From: Afifellaceae bacterium
Lineage (GTDB): Bacteria > Pseudomonadota > Alphaproteobacteria > Rhizobiales > Afifellaceae
DNA: 64,000 nucleotides
Direction: 5' to 3'
Assembly (NCBI GenBank): GCA_028284625.1
Contig: JANQRH010000009.1
Coordinates: 434,001-498,000, forward strand
Position numbers and translations under genes: made by a program. Of the stretch, positions 8,650-17,092 are shown in pieces; position 1 is the first letter of the stretch, and every line of letters starts with the position of its first letter. The notes beneath the pieces are model-generated. The model was not told where the DNA came from. It saw only the letters and a list, made by a program, of their open reading frames with translations, and did not search any database.

Positions 8650-9669
8650 TTGCGCTTCACGTTAAGCGACGTCGCCCGAGAGGCGGGTGTGTCCACCGCG
8701 ACCGTTGACCGGGTGCTGAACAATCGCTCCGGCGTTCGCGCCCGGACCCGCGAGATCGTTTTGGAGACGGCGACCCGCCTCGGCTACATCGCCGAGGAAG
8801 ACGGGATGACGCTCTCCGTCGACCGCCGCGTGCGCCTCGACTTTGTTCTTCCGGCGGGGACCAATGTCTTCATGGCGGACCTTCAGGAGCATATCCGAGA
8901 GCAGGCGTCCTATCACCGCAATCTCGACGTCGCCGTTCATTCCATCGAGGTCTTCAATCCCGACACGCTCGCAGATGCGCTTGATGATCTGCGTGGGCAC
9001 ACGCAGGCCGTCGGCGTTATCGCCATCGACCATCCGACGGTTCGCGAAGCGGTGCGCACGCTCGTTGCCGATGGCATACATGTCGCGACCCTCGTCTCCG
9101 ATATCGCTCAAGTGCCGCGCGTGGGTTATGTCGGCATCGACAATCGCGCCGCCGGACGATTGGCCGGGTATCTTCTGGGGCGTTTCCTCGGCAGGGACGG
9201 CCGCAAGAAGATCGCCGTCTTCGCCGGGTCGATGTCTTATCGCGGCCACGAAGAGCGCGAGATGGGCTTTCGCAACATCCTCGCGGACGAGTTTTCCAAT
9301 CTGGAGGTCGTTCAGCTGAGGGAAGTGCGCGACGATTGGGAGCGCGCGCAGGCGGAAGCCACAGCGCTGCTCAAGCAATTTCCCGATATCTCCGGTGTCT
9401 ACAATGTCGGGGCCGGCAATGAAGGTATTGCCCGGGCGCTGTGTGATCGGGGGCGGGGGCGGGACGTTGTCTTTGTCGGCCACGACCTGACAAGTCACCA
9501 CCGACGCTTGTTGCTTGATGGCACGCTCGACGCCGTCATCGACCAGAATCCGCGCGTTGAAGCGCGTGAGGCCATCAACATGCTGGCCAACGCCGTGCTC
9601 GGCCGTCCCAATGTCCAGCACCTGCCGCGGCTTCAGGTCATCTTCAAAGAGAACCTTCCGGAGGTCTGA
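8650..9669 (+). CDS. LacI family transcriptional regulator
   Basis: A 339-residue regulator with an N-terminal LacI helix-turn-helix (FTLSDVAREAGVSTATVDRVLNN) and a periplasmic-binding-protein-like sensor domain. I place the start at TTG 8650, because GGGAG sits 6 nt upstream and the HTH then begins at residue 2-3 as in the family. The frame stays open back to GTG 8584, which lacks a spaced ribosome site. The hinge helix region (LETATRLGYIAEEDG) is weakly canonical. The sensor resembles sugar-binding Peripla_BP_4 proteins, so the ligand is probably the sugar of the divergent operon. It is convergent with the aldose epimerase gene 22 bp downstream. Confidence 0.88.
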   Translation: MRFTLSDVAREAGVSTATVDRVLNNRSGVRARTREIVLETATRLGYIAEEDGMTLSVDRRVRLDFVLPAGTNVFMADLQEHIREQASYHRNLDVAVHSIEVFNPDTLADALDDLRGHTQAVGVIAIDHPTVREAVRTLVADGIHVATLVSDIAQVPRVGYVGIDNRAAGRLAGYLLGRFLGRDGRKKIAVFAGSMSYRGHEEREMGFRNILADEFSNLEVVQLREVRDDWERAQAEATALLKQFPDISGVYNVGAGNEGIARALCDRGRGRDVVFVGHDLTSHHRRLLLDGTLDAVIDQNPRVEAREAINMLANAVLGRPNVQHLPRLQVIFKENLPEV

Positions 9670-9690
9670 GCCGTATCGAGCGTGTGCGCC

Positions 9691-10572
9691 TTATAAAGTG
9701 CGCCAATCAAGCCGCATGGAGAGCGTCAGCGTCTCGCCGTCTGCGCGCTGGATGAGGCCCGGTTGGCCGTCGAGATTGTGTGCATCGACGGGATGCGACA
9801 CCGGCTCGAAGCAGAAGAAGTCCGCCTCCGAAGACGGCGAGTAGACGATGGCTGTCGTCAGCGGCACGTCGGCGCTCAATGTGATGGCCAGCCCGGAAGC
9901 CGGTTGGGCGATGGTCGCCGAACCGGTCCAGTCGGTGAAGGCGTTGTTGATCCAGCCCGGCGGCAGCGCCACGCCGTCCGCGAAGTTCCAATCCGGTCGT
10001 TCGCCGATCCCGATATGGTCGGTCGGTAGGTGGCGCTCATCCTCCAGCCACACGCCGGAGGCTTTGAACTGAAGCCTTGTGTCGGGCGTTCGCGGGAACC
10101 AGGGATGAAAGCCGCCGCCGAAAGGCAAAGCGCGCCCGGAGCGGTTGGTGATCGTCAGCGTTTGCGCCACCGATCCTTCGCGCAGCTCAACCTTCGCTTC
10201 GGCGTCATAGCGAAACGGGCCGATGGTGCCGTCTTCCAAGATTAGGGTCGCCGCATTGACGGTGGCCTCGGCGACCGTCCAAGGTTTCTGAAAAGCATCG
10301 CCGTGGATTGGGAAGGGCTCGCCGTCCAAGTTCGGCTCGATCGGGTGGAACGTCCCGTCGAAGGAAAATCCGCCGCCGGAGATTCGGTTGGAGAAGGGCA
10401 GAAGCACATTCGATCCAAGCCCGAAAGGGCCCGCGTCGGCTCCTTGCCACGGCCGCAGGATGGGAATCCGTTCGCCGGCGACAAGCGCCTCCGCCGAAAC
10501 GATGCCGCCGCCGAGCAAAGGCGCAAGCTCAAGCCGCGTGCGGTCATCCGCAAGCGTGAGCGTCTCGCTCAT
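9691..10572 (-). CDS. Aldose 1-epimerase (mutarotase) family protein
   Basis: A 293-residue galactose mutarotase-like protein. It shows the GGIVSAEALVAGERIPILRP start, FPIHGDAFQKPW with the family His, FGGGFHPWFPR with the second His, and CFEPVSHPVDAHN with a C-terminal Glu-Pro-x-SHP motif. It interconverts anomers of an aldose so that a dehydrogenase can act on the correct form. It is the last gene of the 16055-to-9691 operon, beginning 1 bp after the SDR stop. Together with the SDR, SMP-30 and dehydratase it completes an aldose-oxidation set. Confidence 0.9.
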   Translation of the reverse strand: MSETLTLADDRTRLELAPLLGGGIVSAEALVAGERIPILRPWQGADAGPFGLGSNVLLPFSNRISGGGFSFDGTFHPIEPNLDGEPFPIHGDAFQKPWTVAEATVNAATLILEDGTIGPFRYDAEAKVELREGSVAQTLTITNRSGRALPFGGGFHPWFPRTPDTRLQFKASGVWLEDERHLPTDHIGIGERPDWNFADGVALPPGWINNAFTDWTGSATIAQPASGLAITLSADVPLTTAIVYSPSSEADFFCFEPVSHPVDAHNLDGQPGLIQRADGETLTLSMRLDWRTL

Positions 10573-10573
10573 C

Positions 10574-11317
10574 TCACCAGCCCGCGTCGATCCCTATGTT
10601 CTGGCTGGTGATCATGTCGGAGCGCGGCGAGGCGAGGAACACCACGAGCTCCGCGACCGCTTCCGGCTGAATACGGACCTTGAGGCACTGCCGGTCCATA
10701 ACCCAGTTGGAATACTCCTCCGCCTTGTGCCCGAAGACGCGCGCCTCCGCCTCCGACACGATGGCGCCCGGCGCCACGGCGTTCACGCATATGCCGAACG
10801 GCCCAAGCTCGCGGGCGAGCGACTTGGTCATGCCCAAGAGCGCGCCCTTGGAGGTGATGTAGGGGACATAGCCGTCGAGCTGTCCGTTCAGTGTGATGGA
10901 CGTAAAATTGATGATCTTGCCCCAGCGCTTTTCCTTCATGGCCGGCGCGCACACCACGCTCATCGCGTAGGCGGCTGAGGAGTTCACGCGGATCTGGTCC
11001 TCATATTCCTCAAGCGAGAACTCTTCGTAGGGCCGGTTGATGATCAGCGCCGCATTGTTGATCAGGATGTCGAAGCCGCCTTTGGCTTTGGCGGCATCGC
11101 GAACGATCGCCTGCGCGCCGGAGAGGTCGTTCAGGTCGCAGCCGAGGAATGACACATTTGCGCCGAGTGCATTGGCGCGCGCTTCCGCATCCTCAAGGTC
11201 CGGCCGGTCCAGCACGGTAACGGCCGCTCCTGCCTCCGACAGTCGCGTGGCTTGGGCGCGGCCCAGCGTCCCCAGGCCGCCCGTCAAAAGGACGTTCTTG
11301 CCGCTCAGTTCAGCCAT
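10574..11317 (-). CDS. SDR family oxidoreductase (candidate aldose 1-dehydrogenase)
   Basis: A 247-residue classical SDR with LLTGGLGTLG (cofactor loop), NNAALI, catalytic Ser in FTSITLNGQ, and YITSK (Tyr-x3-Lys). The C-terminus ends GIDAGW, slightly shorter than the usual VDGG ending. A GGGGGAGG ribosome site precedes the ATG. It lies between the ABC ATPase and the aldose epimerase. With a lactonase (16146) and sugar-acid dehydratase (14119) nearby, oxidation of an aldose to its lactone is the most economical role; oxidation of a later keto-deoxy acid is an alternative. Confidence 0.9.
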   Translation of the reverse strand: MAELSGKNVLLTGGLGTLGRAQATRLSEAGAAVTVLDRPDLEDAEARANALGANVSFLGCDLNDLSGAQAIVRDAAKAKGGFDILINNAALIINRPYEEFSLEEYEDQIRVNSSAAYAMSVVCAPAMKEKRWGKIINFTSITLNGQLDGYVPYITSKGALLGMTKSLARELGPFGICVNAVAPGAIVSEAEARVFGHKAEEYSNWVMDRQCLKVRIQPEAVAELVVFLASPRSDMITSQNIGIDAGW

Positions 11318-11328
11318 CGCCTCCCCCT

Positions 11329-12060
11329 TTAGAGAATGTTGCTGACTTCCTCGATCGAGGTCTCCTCGATGCGCTTGTCCATGACGATCTCGCCCAGCCG
11401 CATGGCTACCACCCGATCACAGCAATCGAAGACGTGGTGCATATTGTGGCTGATGAAGACCGACGTGATGCTCTGATCCTTCAGCGATCGCACGAACCCG
11501 ATCACCTTCTGAGTCTCCTTGACGGAGATGTGGTTGGTCGGCTCGTCGAGGATCATGACCTTCGATTTGAAGTGCATGGCGCGCGCAATCGCCACGCCCT
11601 GGCGCTGGCCGCCGGACAATTCTCCGACGATCGCGTCCGGCGATCGCACATGCAGATCGACATCGGCGATCGCAGAGACGCTCTCTGAGCGCATGCGGTC
11701 CTGATCGAGCCAGCCGATTCTGCCGATCGACATCTTCACGGGCTCGCGGCCGATGAACATGTTGCGTGCGATCGACATGCTCGGGACCATGGAATTGTAC
11801 TGGTAGATCGTCTCAATGCCGCGATCCATGGCTTGTCGCGGCGTTGCGAAATTGATCGGCTCGCCTTCCAGTGTGATCTCGCCGGAGCTGCGGCTCTCAG
11901 TTCCCGACAGGATGTTGATCAGCGTGGACTTGCCCGCGCCATTGTCGCCGACCAGGCCAAGCGCTTCGTTCGGGTAGATGTCCAGCGTCACGCCCTTCAG
12001 CGCATGCACGCCGGAATACCATTTGTGCACATCCTGAAAGCGGATGATCGGATCGGGCAT
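11329..12060 (-). CDS. Sugar ABC transporter ATP-binding protein (single domain)
   Basis: A 243-residue ATPase with one ABC domain: Walker A GDNGAGKST near residue 37, Q-loop at YQYNSM, signature LSGGQRQGVAIARAM, Walker B VMILDEPTN and H-loop FISHNMHH. Unlike E. coli RbsA it has a single domain, like FrcA-type ATPases, so it must work as a homodimer. It is 2 bp downstream of the permease gene and energises the permease/binding protein pair at 12063-14075. Confidence 0.93.
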   Translation of the reverse strand: MPDPIIRFQDVHKWYSGVHALKGVTLDIYPNEALGLVGDNGAGKSTLINILSGTESRSSGEITLEGEPINFATPRQAMDRGIETIYQYNSMVPSMSIARNMFIGREPVKMSIGRIGWLDQDRMRSESVSAIADVDLHVRSPDAIVGELSGGQRQGVAIARAMHFKSKVMILDEPTNHISVKETQKVIGFVRSLKDQSITSVFISHNMHHVFDCCDRVVAMRLGEIVMDKRIEETSIEEVSNIL

Positions 12061-12062
12061 CT

Positions 12063-13043
12063 TCAGGTCTCGACCTTCATAGCTTTGGCCCTGCTCCGCA
12101 GCCAGGCGTTCACAACGACGGCAAAGATCGTCAGGCTGCCGATCGCCAGCTTGAACCAGTTCGCATCGACCTGCGAGAGCACGAGGCCGTTGTCGATGAC
12201 GCGGATGAGCGTCGCGCCGATAATGCCTCCCAGAATCGTGCCGATGCCGCCGGTCAAGGCAGTCCCGCCGATCACGGCCGCGGCGACGGCCTGGAGCTCC
12301 AGCCCTTCGCCGATGGAGGGGAGCGGCGCACCGAGCCGCATGACCTGGATGGTGCCGGCGAAGCCCGCCAGCACCGAGCAGATCATGAAACAGGCGATCT
12401 TGACCCGCGCGGTAGGGATGCCCATCGACCGGGCTGCCGGAAGGAAGCCGCCGGTCGCCCGCACCCAGTTGCCGAAGTTCGTCCGCGACAGGAGAAGCGA
12501 CGCCAATATGCCGATCCCCAGAAACCAGAAGAACGACATCCGGAACATGTCGCCCGGGCCGACATAATGCGTGAAAAGCTCCTTGGGCAGCGCATCGGCC
12601 GGCAGGAACGGCGGGAAGCCACCTGAGATCACGACGGTGATGGAGCGCGCCACAAACAACATGCCGAGCGTCGTGATGAAGCTCGGTATGTTGAAGCGGA
12701 TCGTCAGTGCGCCGTTGGTGAAGCCGACGAGCGCGGCGGCCAGCAGGCCTGCGGGAAATGCGAGAACGAAGGGCGTGCCGGATTCGATCAGAACGGCCAT
12801 GATCATGGGCGTCAGCGCGAAGACGGAGCCGACGGATAGATCGAACTCGCCGCAGATCATCAGCAAGGTCACGCCAATGGCGACCATGGCCATCTCAGGA
12901 AGGATCCCAAGGATCCCCTGGACATTCTGGGGGCTCAAAAAGATGCCGTCGGTCTGGATCTGGAAGACGATTGTCAAAAGAACCAGAAATACGATGCCGG
13001 CAAGCTCCGGCTTCTCCAGATAGATTTTCAGCCAGCGTTTCAT
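12063..13043 (-). CDS. RbsC-like sugar ABC transporter permease
   Basis: A 326-residue BPD_transp_2 permease with GEFDLSVGSVFALTP and GGTALTGGIGTILGGIIG, the same landmarks as the permease at 103-1089. I choose ATG 13043 (MKRWLKIYLEKP), which has AGGGGG a few bases upstream; a TTG at 13073 would put the start inside an intergenic hairpin. It forms the membrane channel with the ATPase at 11329-12060. The two RbsC-like permeases suggest two related but separately regulated sugar importers. Confidence 0.92.
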   Translation of the reverse strand: MKRWLKIYLEKPELAGIVFLVLLTIVFQIQTDGIFLSPQNVQGILGILPEMAMVAIGVTLLMICGEFDLSVGSVFALTPMIMAVLIESGTPFVLAFPAGLLAAALVGFTNGALTIRFNIPSFITTLGMLFVARSITVVISGGFPPFLPADALPKELFTHYVGPGDMFRMSFFWFLGIGILASLLLSRTNFGNWVRATGGFLPAARSMGIPTARVKIACFMICSVLAGFAGTIQVMRLGAPLPSIGEGLELQAVAAAVIGGTALTGGIGTILGGIIGATLIRVIDNGLVLSQVDANWFKLAIGSLTIFAVVVNAWLRSRAKAMKVET

Positions 13044-13061
13044 GAGCCCCCTGAGAGAAGC

Positions 13062-13087
13062 GGGCCACGGCAAAGCCGCCGCGGCCC
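13062..13087 (-). promoter_or_regulatory. Intergenic hairpin after binding-protein gene
   Basis: Between the binding-protein stop (13101) and the permease ATG (13043) the sequence folds as GGGCC...CGGC, AAA loop, GCCG...GGCCC with an internal bulge. It lacks a U tract. Position and composition match the hairpins at 1131, 22506, 27489 and 37563. Confidence 0.6.
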
Positions 13088-13100
13088 ATCTTGATTTCGC

Positions 13101-14075
13101 TTATCGCTTGCCCTGCTTGGCGAGTTCCCAAAGGTCCGGGACATCCTCAACCAGGACAAGACCCTGCCCGGTGTCGATATCGGCCGGCGACAACCCGACG
13201 GTCTTGGCAAGATAGGCCTGCATGACCGGCATGAAGCCTTGCATATACGGCTGCTGGTCGACCTGGACCTGGATGTAGCCGGTCTCCATTTGCTGCAGCA
13301 CCTCGGCGACGATGTCGAAGCCGCCCATCAGCACCTTGCCCGGCTCCACACCGCGGTCGGCGAGAACCTGCGCGACATAAGCGTGCCACAGGCCGGTGTC
13401 GAAGTAGACGGTCGTGTCCGGATTGGCGTTGATGTAGGCGCCGACGCGTTCGGCAACGATGGCGCCGTCAGTGCCCGTGTCTAGCCGCACGATCTCAACG
13501 TCGCGGCCGCCGGCCTTCATCTCTTCAAGGTGGTTGATGATCCCCTGGGCGCGCTGCTCCGACCAATTCTGGCCAGGTGCGGAAACGCCCACGACGGCCT
13601 TGATCTTTCCTTCAGCGGGGTAGAACTCCGCCATCTTCTTGCCGAGCGAATAGCCCGCCGGGATGAAGCCCTGGCCGATGAAGGCCTGGCGCTCGCTGCC
13701 GGCAGCACCTTCCGTGTCATCGACGTTAGACGCGATCACGATGACGCCCGCTTCGCGCGCGCCGGAGATGATCTGATCAAAGGCGTTGTTGTCGACGATG
13801 GAGGTGATGAGCGCGTCCGGGTTGCGTGACAATGCGGCCATCATGTTGGCGGCCTGCTGCTCGATAGAGCCTTCCGTCTGCGTGAAGATCATCTGGCAAT
13901 TGGCCTGAAGCTTGTCGCAGGCGTCGTCAAAGCCCTTCTTGACGGCCTGCCAGAACGGATTGGAGGCCGACGAATGGTGGGTGAAGACGACGTTCAGCGG
14001 ATCTTGCGCGTTGGCGACTACAGCCGAAACGCTGACCGCCGCGGCAAGTGTGAGGGTGCTCAATAACCTTCTCAA
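13101..14075 (-). CDS. Periplasmic sugar-binding protein (RbsB-like)
   Basis: A 324-residue protein starting at TTG 14075 (LRRLLSTLTLAAAVSVSAVV, signal peptide to about ANA/Q). A perfect AGGAGG lies 5 nt upstream of this TTG, whereas the ATG at 14135 would bury the signal peptide behind a charged 20-residue leader. The mature part has FTHHSSASNPFWQAVKKGFDDAC and ALSRNPDALITSIVD, a Peripla_BP_4 fold. It follows the dehydratase gene by 43 bp and precedes its permease after a hairpin. Confidence 0.93.
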   Translation of the reverse strand: MRRLLSTLTLAAAVSVSAVVANAQDPLNVVFTHHSSASNPFWQAVKKGFDDACDKLQANCQMIFTQTEGSIEQQAANMMAALSRNPDALITSIVDNNAFDQIISGAREAGVIVIASNVDDTEGAAGSERQAFIGQGFIPAGYSLGKKMAEFYPAEGKIKAVVGVSAPGQNWSEQRAQGIINHLEEMKAGGRDVEIVRLDTGTDGAIVAERVGAYINANPDTTVYFDTGLWHAYVAQVLADRGVEPGKVLMGGFDIVAEVLQQMETGYIQVQVDQQPYMQGFMPVMQAYLAKTVGLSPADIDTGQGLVLVEDVPDLWELAKQGKR

Positions 14076-14118
14076 CTTTTCCTCCTTCGGTTTTGGCGCG
14101 ACCGATCGATCCGAGGGA

Positions 14119-15324
14119 TCACAAATCGGCCGCATCTGTCTTCCGGCGGACCACGGTGAATGCGCGTTCCAGCTCGGGGTTGAGGTCCATGCCGTGGCCC
14201 GGACCAGGTGGCACTGTGATCATTCCGTCCCTGACTTCAGGCAGGGCCGTGACCAGATCGCGGTACCAAGTTCTGTAAAATGCGCGGACGCTTTCCTGCA
14301 CCAATGCGTTGGGCGCGTTGAGCGAAAGGTGGGTCGACGCTCCGAGCACGACCGGTCCCGTGCAGTCGTGCGGTGCGACCGGCAGATGCCACGTTTCCGC
14401 CATGGCGGCGATCTTGCGGGCTTCGCTCAAGCCCCCGCACCAGCTGATATCCAGCATGACGATGCCGGCGGCGCCGGTCTCCAGAAGATCACGGAAAGCC
14501 CAGCGCGAGCCGAGCGTCTCGGATGCGGAGATCGGGGCAGAGGAGCTCTCGGCGTAGCGCTTCAAGCTGCCGAGGCTGTCCATCTTGATCGGGTCTTCGT
14601 GCCAGAACGTGTTGAACGGCGCGAGCGCGCGCGCAATCTGCATGGCCGGCAGCAGCTGCCACATGGAGTGGAACTCCACCATGATGTCCATGGTGTCGCC
14701 GACGGCGTTGCGGATCTTCTCAAACGGCTCAAGGGCTGCCTTGAGGTCGGGCGCTGAGATGTATTGGCCGCGGCTTTTCTCAGCCGCCGTATCGAACGGC
14801 CATATCTTCATGCCGGTGATGCCGTCCTCCAGGAGCGATTGCGCCAACTCGTCCGCTCTGTGAAGGAAGCCGTTGAGGTCGTCGTAGCGGCTGTCGCCGC
14901 CGCCCAGGCCGAAATTGTCCGTCTGCTGGCCGGTCGCCTCCTTGATGTAGTCGCTGCCGGCGCAGGTATTGTAGGTGCGGATCGACGAGCGGCTGAAGCC
15001 GCCCAGAAGCTGCGCGATCGGCTGGCCGGTGGCACGCCCGAAGAGATCCCACAACGCGATGTCGAAGGCGGAATTGCCGCGCATCTCCGCGCCCGTTGAG
15101 CGGAATCCGAGATAACCGACGAGTTCCGATGCCAGAAGGTCGATCTGCAGCGGGTCGCGGCCGATGACGCGCGGCGCGACGAATTCGTGAAGATAGGTCT
15201 CAACGGTCTCGGCGATGAAGAATGTCTCGCCAAGCCCGATCGGGCCTTCATCGGTGTGCACCAGAACCCACAAGAGGTTCGGCCGCTCAGCGACCCGCAC
15301 GGTCTCCAGTCGGCTGATCTTCAT
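14119..15324 (-). CDS. Mandelate racemase/muconate lactonizing enzyme family sugar-acid dehydratase
   Basis: A 401-residue enolase-superfamily enzyme. Capping domain residues include GLGETFFIAETVE and GNSAFDIALWDLFGR. Barrel ligands appear as VEFHSMW, FWHEDPIK and ISASETLGS (metal-binding acids), followed by DISWCGGLSEARKIA and a probable catalytic His-Asp in VAPHDCTGP. This pattern resembles galactonate-type dehydratases. It most likely dehydrates an aldonate to a 2-keto-3-deoxy acid. The start codon overlaps the stop of the GntR gene (TAATG), so the two are coupled. The exact sugar acid is unknown. Confidence 0.9.
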   Translation of the reverse strand: MKISRLETVRVAERPNLLWVLVHTDEGPIGLGETFFIAETVETYLHEFVAPRVIGRDPLQIDLLASELVGYLGFRSTGAEMRGNSAFDIALWDLFGRATGQPIAQLLGGFSRSSIRTYNTCAGSDYIKEATGQQTDNFGLGGGDSRYDDLNGFLHRADELAQSLLEDGITGMKIWPFDTAAEKSRGQYISAPDLKAALEPFEKIRNAVGDTMDIMVEFHSMWQLLPAMQIARALAPFNTFWHEDPIKMDSLGSLKRYAESSSAPISASETLGSRWAFRDLLETGAAGIVMLDISWCGGLSEARKIAAMAETWHLPVAPHDCTGPVVLGASTHLSLNAPNALVQESVRAFYRTWYRDLVTALPEVRDGMITVPPGPGHGMDLNPELERAFTVVRRKTDAADL

Positions 15325-16055
15325 TATGCGAGGCCCGCCGTCAGCAGCGCCTGAACACTGACGTCGAAATGGGTCGCCATCAGAGCGCTTGCGGTCTGCG
15401 GATTGCCGGAGACGATCGCCTCGGCGATCTGGATGTGGATGTCGATCATCTTATGCTGCTCGGCATCCGTGGTGCGGCTGCGCCACCCGATCGGCCATGT
15501 CTGGCGGGTCACGCCGTCGAAGGCCCCGATGATCAGCGAATAGACCGGGTTCTTGGCGGCCGCCGCGATGGCGACATGAAACGCCAGGTCGTGCTCCATG
15601 ACGACTTCCGGCCGCGCGATGTTTGTACGCATCGCATGAGCATGGGCGAGAATGTCCTCGCCTTCCGCGTCGGAGCGGCGCATCGCGGCAAGGGCGGCGG
15701 TGCGCGATTCCATCGTGCGGCGCACGTCGTAGATCTGTTGAATGGAGATCTGCTCGGTGTTCACGCCGTGCTCGATCACCGGCGACATCGCGCCGTAGTC
15801 GATCTCCGCGACCGTTGCGCGCCGACCGGCTTTCAAATCGATGAGGCGCATCGCCGCCAGCGAACGGAAGGCTTCGCGGACCACCGATCGCGAGACACTC
15901 AGTTCCTGGGAAATAGCTGCTTCGCTCGGCAGCCGGTCGCCGGGACCGAGATCGGCGTTGCGGATATGGGCGGTTATCGCGCCAATCGCTCCGGAAACTC
16001 TGGTTTCCTCTGCTGCGGAGCGTGTTCCGCTCGTCGTCGCTCGACCACCTTGCAT
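15324..16055 (-). CDS. FadR-subfamily GntR transcriptional regulator
   Basis: A 243-residue regulator with an N-terminal winged helix (LPSEAAISQELSVSRSVVREAFRSLAAMRLI) and a C-terminal FCD domain (YDVRRTMESRTAALAA, MEHDLAFHVAIAAAAKNP with the ligand/metal His and Asp). I use ATG 16055; a TTG at 16067 is an alternative and neither has a strong ribosome site. It leads the minus-strand aldose operon and is divergent from the SMP-30 gene. A matching operator half-turn lies at 16071-16081. It probably responds to a sugar acid of the pathway. Confidence 0.9.
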   Translation of the reverse strand: MQGGRATTSGTRSAAEETRVSGAIGAITAHIRNADLGPGDRLPSEAAISQELSVSRSVVREAFRSLAAMRLIDLKAGRRATVAEIDYGAMSPVIEHGVNTEQISIQQIYDVRRTMESRTAALAAMRRSDAEGEDILAHAHAMRTNIARPEVVMEHDLAFHVAIAAAAKNPVYSLIIGAFDGVTRQTWPIGWRSRTTDAEQHKMIDIHIQIAEAIVSGNPQTASALMATHFDVSVQALLTAGLA

Positions 16056-16070
16056 ATTGAACCGCAAAAG

Positions 16071-16081
16071 CTGTCAGACAG
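16071..16081. promoter_or_regulatory. Candidate GntR (FadR-type) operator
   Basis: CTGTCAGACAG is a perfect 11-bp palindrome fitting the FadR-subfamily consensus GTM-N(0-1)-KAC (here GTC-A-GAC). It lies between the divergent GntR and SMP-30 starts, a few bases upstream of a -35-like TTGACT at 16084. Confidence 0.6.
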
Positions 16082-16083
16082 GT

Positions 16084-16113
16084 TTGACTTGAACTGTATC
16101 TAGGCGGTCTATA
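16084..16113 (+). promoter_or_regulatory. Candidate sigma-70 promoter of the SMP-30 gene
   Basis: TTGACT (16084-16089) and TCTATA (16108-16113) are separated by 18 bp, upstream of the SMP-30 ATG at 16146. The FadR-type palindrome at 16071 abuts the -35 region, as expected for repression. Confidence 0.45.
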
Positions 16114-16145
16114 TTCAGTCTGTCAATAATCACGGGGGGAGCGGC

Positions 16146-17042
16146 ATGTCGGCCGGCGCGAGGATGGTTCTGGACGCCCGCAACATCGTGGGCGAAAGCA
16201 TCGTCTGGGACGAGCAGCGCCAGCGCCTGCTGTGGGTCGACATCATCGCCAAGCGCGTCCACGTCTTCTCGCCGGAGAGCGGCGAGCACCAAAGCTGGCA
16301 GATGCCCACGATCGCGACCTCCATCGGGCTGCGTCGCGACGGCGGCGCGATTGTCGGGCTCCAAAAGACGATCGCGCTTTGGGACTACGGCGACGATGTC
16401 TCAACGCTCTGCGAGATCGAAAGTGATCTGCCCGGCAATCGCCTGAACGAAGGCGTTGTCGGACCTGACGGCGCGTTCTGGGTCGGAACGATGCAGAACA
16501 ACATCAACCCGGACGGAAGCCCGAGCGACATCACCGAAGATTCTGGGCGCCTCTACCGTGTCGACGCGGATGGCTCGGTCGCCCGATTGTCGGACGACAC
16601 GTTCGGCATCACCAACACGTTGGTTTGGACGGATGATGGTCGGCTGATCACAGCCGATACGACGAAGAACGCGCTTTATTCTTATGCCTGTGATGCGGAC
16701 GCCGCGCGCCTGTCGAACCGGACGATCTTCCTAAAGGATCATCCCCGCGGGCTGCCCGACGGCAGCACCAAGGACGAAGAGGGGTTGATCTGGAACTGCC
16801 GCGTGGTTGGCGGATCAAGCCTGATCCGCATCACAAGCGACGGTGAGATCAGGCAAACCGTGGAACTGCCATGCAGCTGGCCGACGAGCTGCACCTTCGG
16901 CGGTCCAGATTTCGACACGCTCTACGTCACATCCGCTCGCTTCACGATGGATGAGAGCCATCTGGAGGCCAATCCGCATGAGGGCGGCCTCTTCGCTGTC
17001 GATGTGGGGATCAAAGGCCGCCCGGAGAACCGATTTGGCTGA
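16146..17042 (+). CDS. SMP-30/gluconolaconase/LRE family protein (sugar lactonase)
   Basis: A 298-residue six-bladed beta-propeller lactonase of the SMP-30/regucalcin family. Metal-site positions are visible: Glu in NIVGESIVWDE near residue 15, Asn in PGNRLNEGVVGPDGAFWVGTM, Asn in GITNTLVWTDDG and Asp in GLPDGSTKDEEGLIW. It hydrolyses an aldonolactone to the free sugar acid in the cytoplasm. A G-rich ribosome site precedes the ATG. It is divergent from the GntR-dehydratase operon and followed 50 bp later by a binding-protein-like gene. Confidence 0.92.
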   Translation: MSAGARMVLDARNIVGESIVWDEQRQRLLWVDIIAKRVHVFSPESGEHQSWQMPTIATSIGLRRDGGAIVGLQKTIALWDYGDDVSTLCEIESDLPGNRLNEGVVGPDGAFWVGTMQNNINPDGSPSDITEDSGRLYRVDADGSVARLSDDTFGITNTLVWTDDGRLITADTTKNALYSYACDADAARLSNRTIFLKDHPRGLPDGSTKDEEGLIWNCRVVGGSSLIRITSDGEIRQTVELPCSWPTSCTFGGPDFDTLYVTSARFTMDESHLEANPHEGGLFAVDVGIKGRPENRFG

Positions 17043-17092
17043 AGGCGTTTTGGCGGAGCGTTGAGGCACAGATAGCGCGCGGAGGAGCAAAG

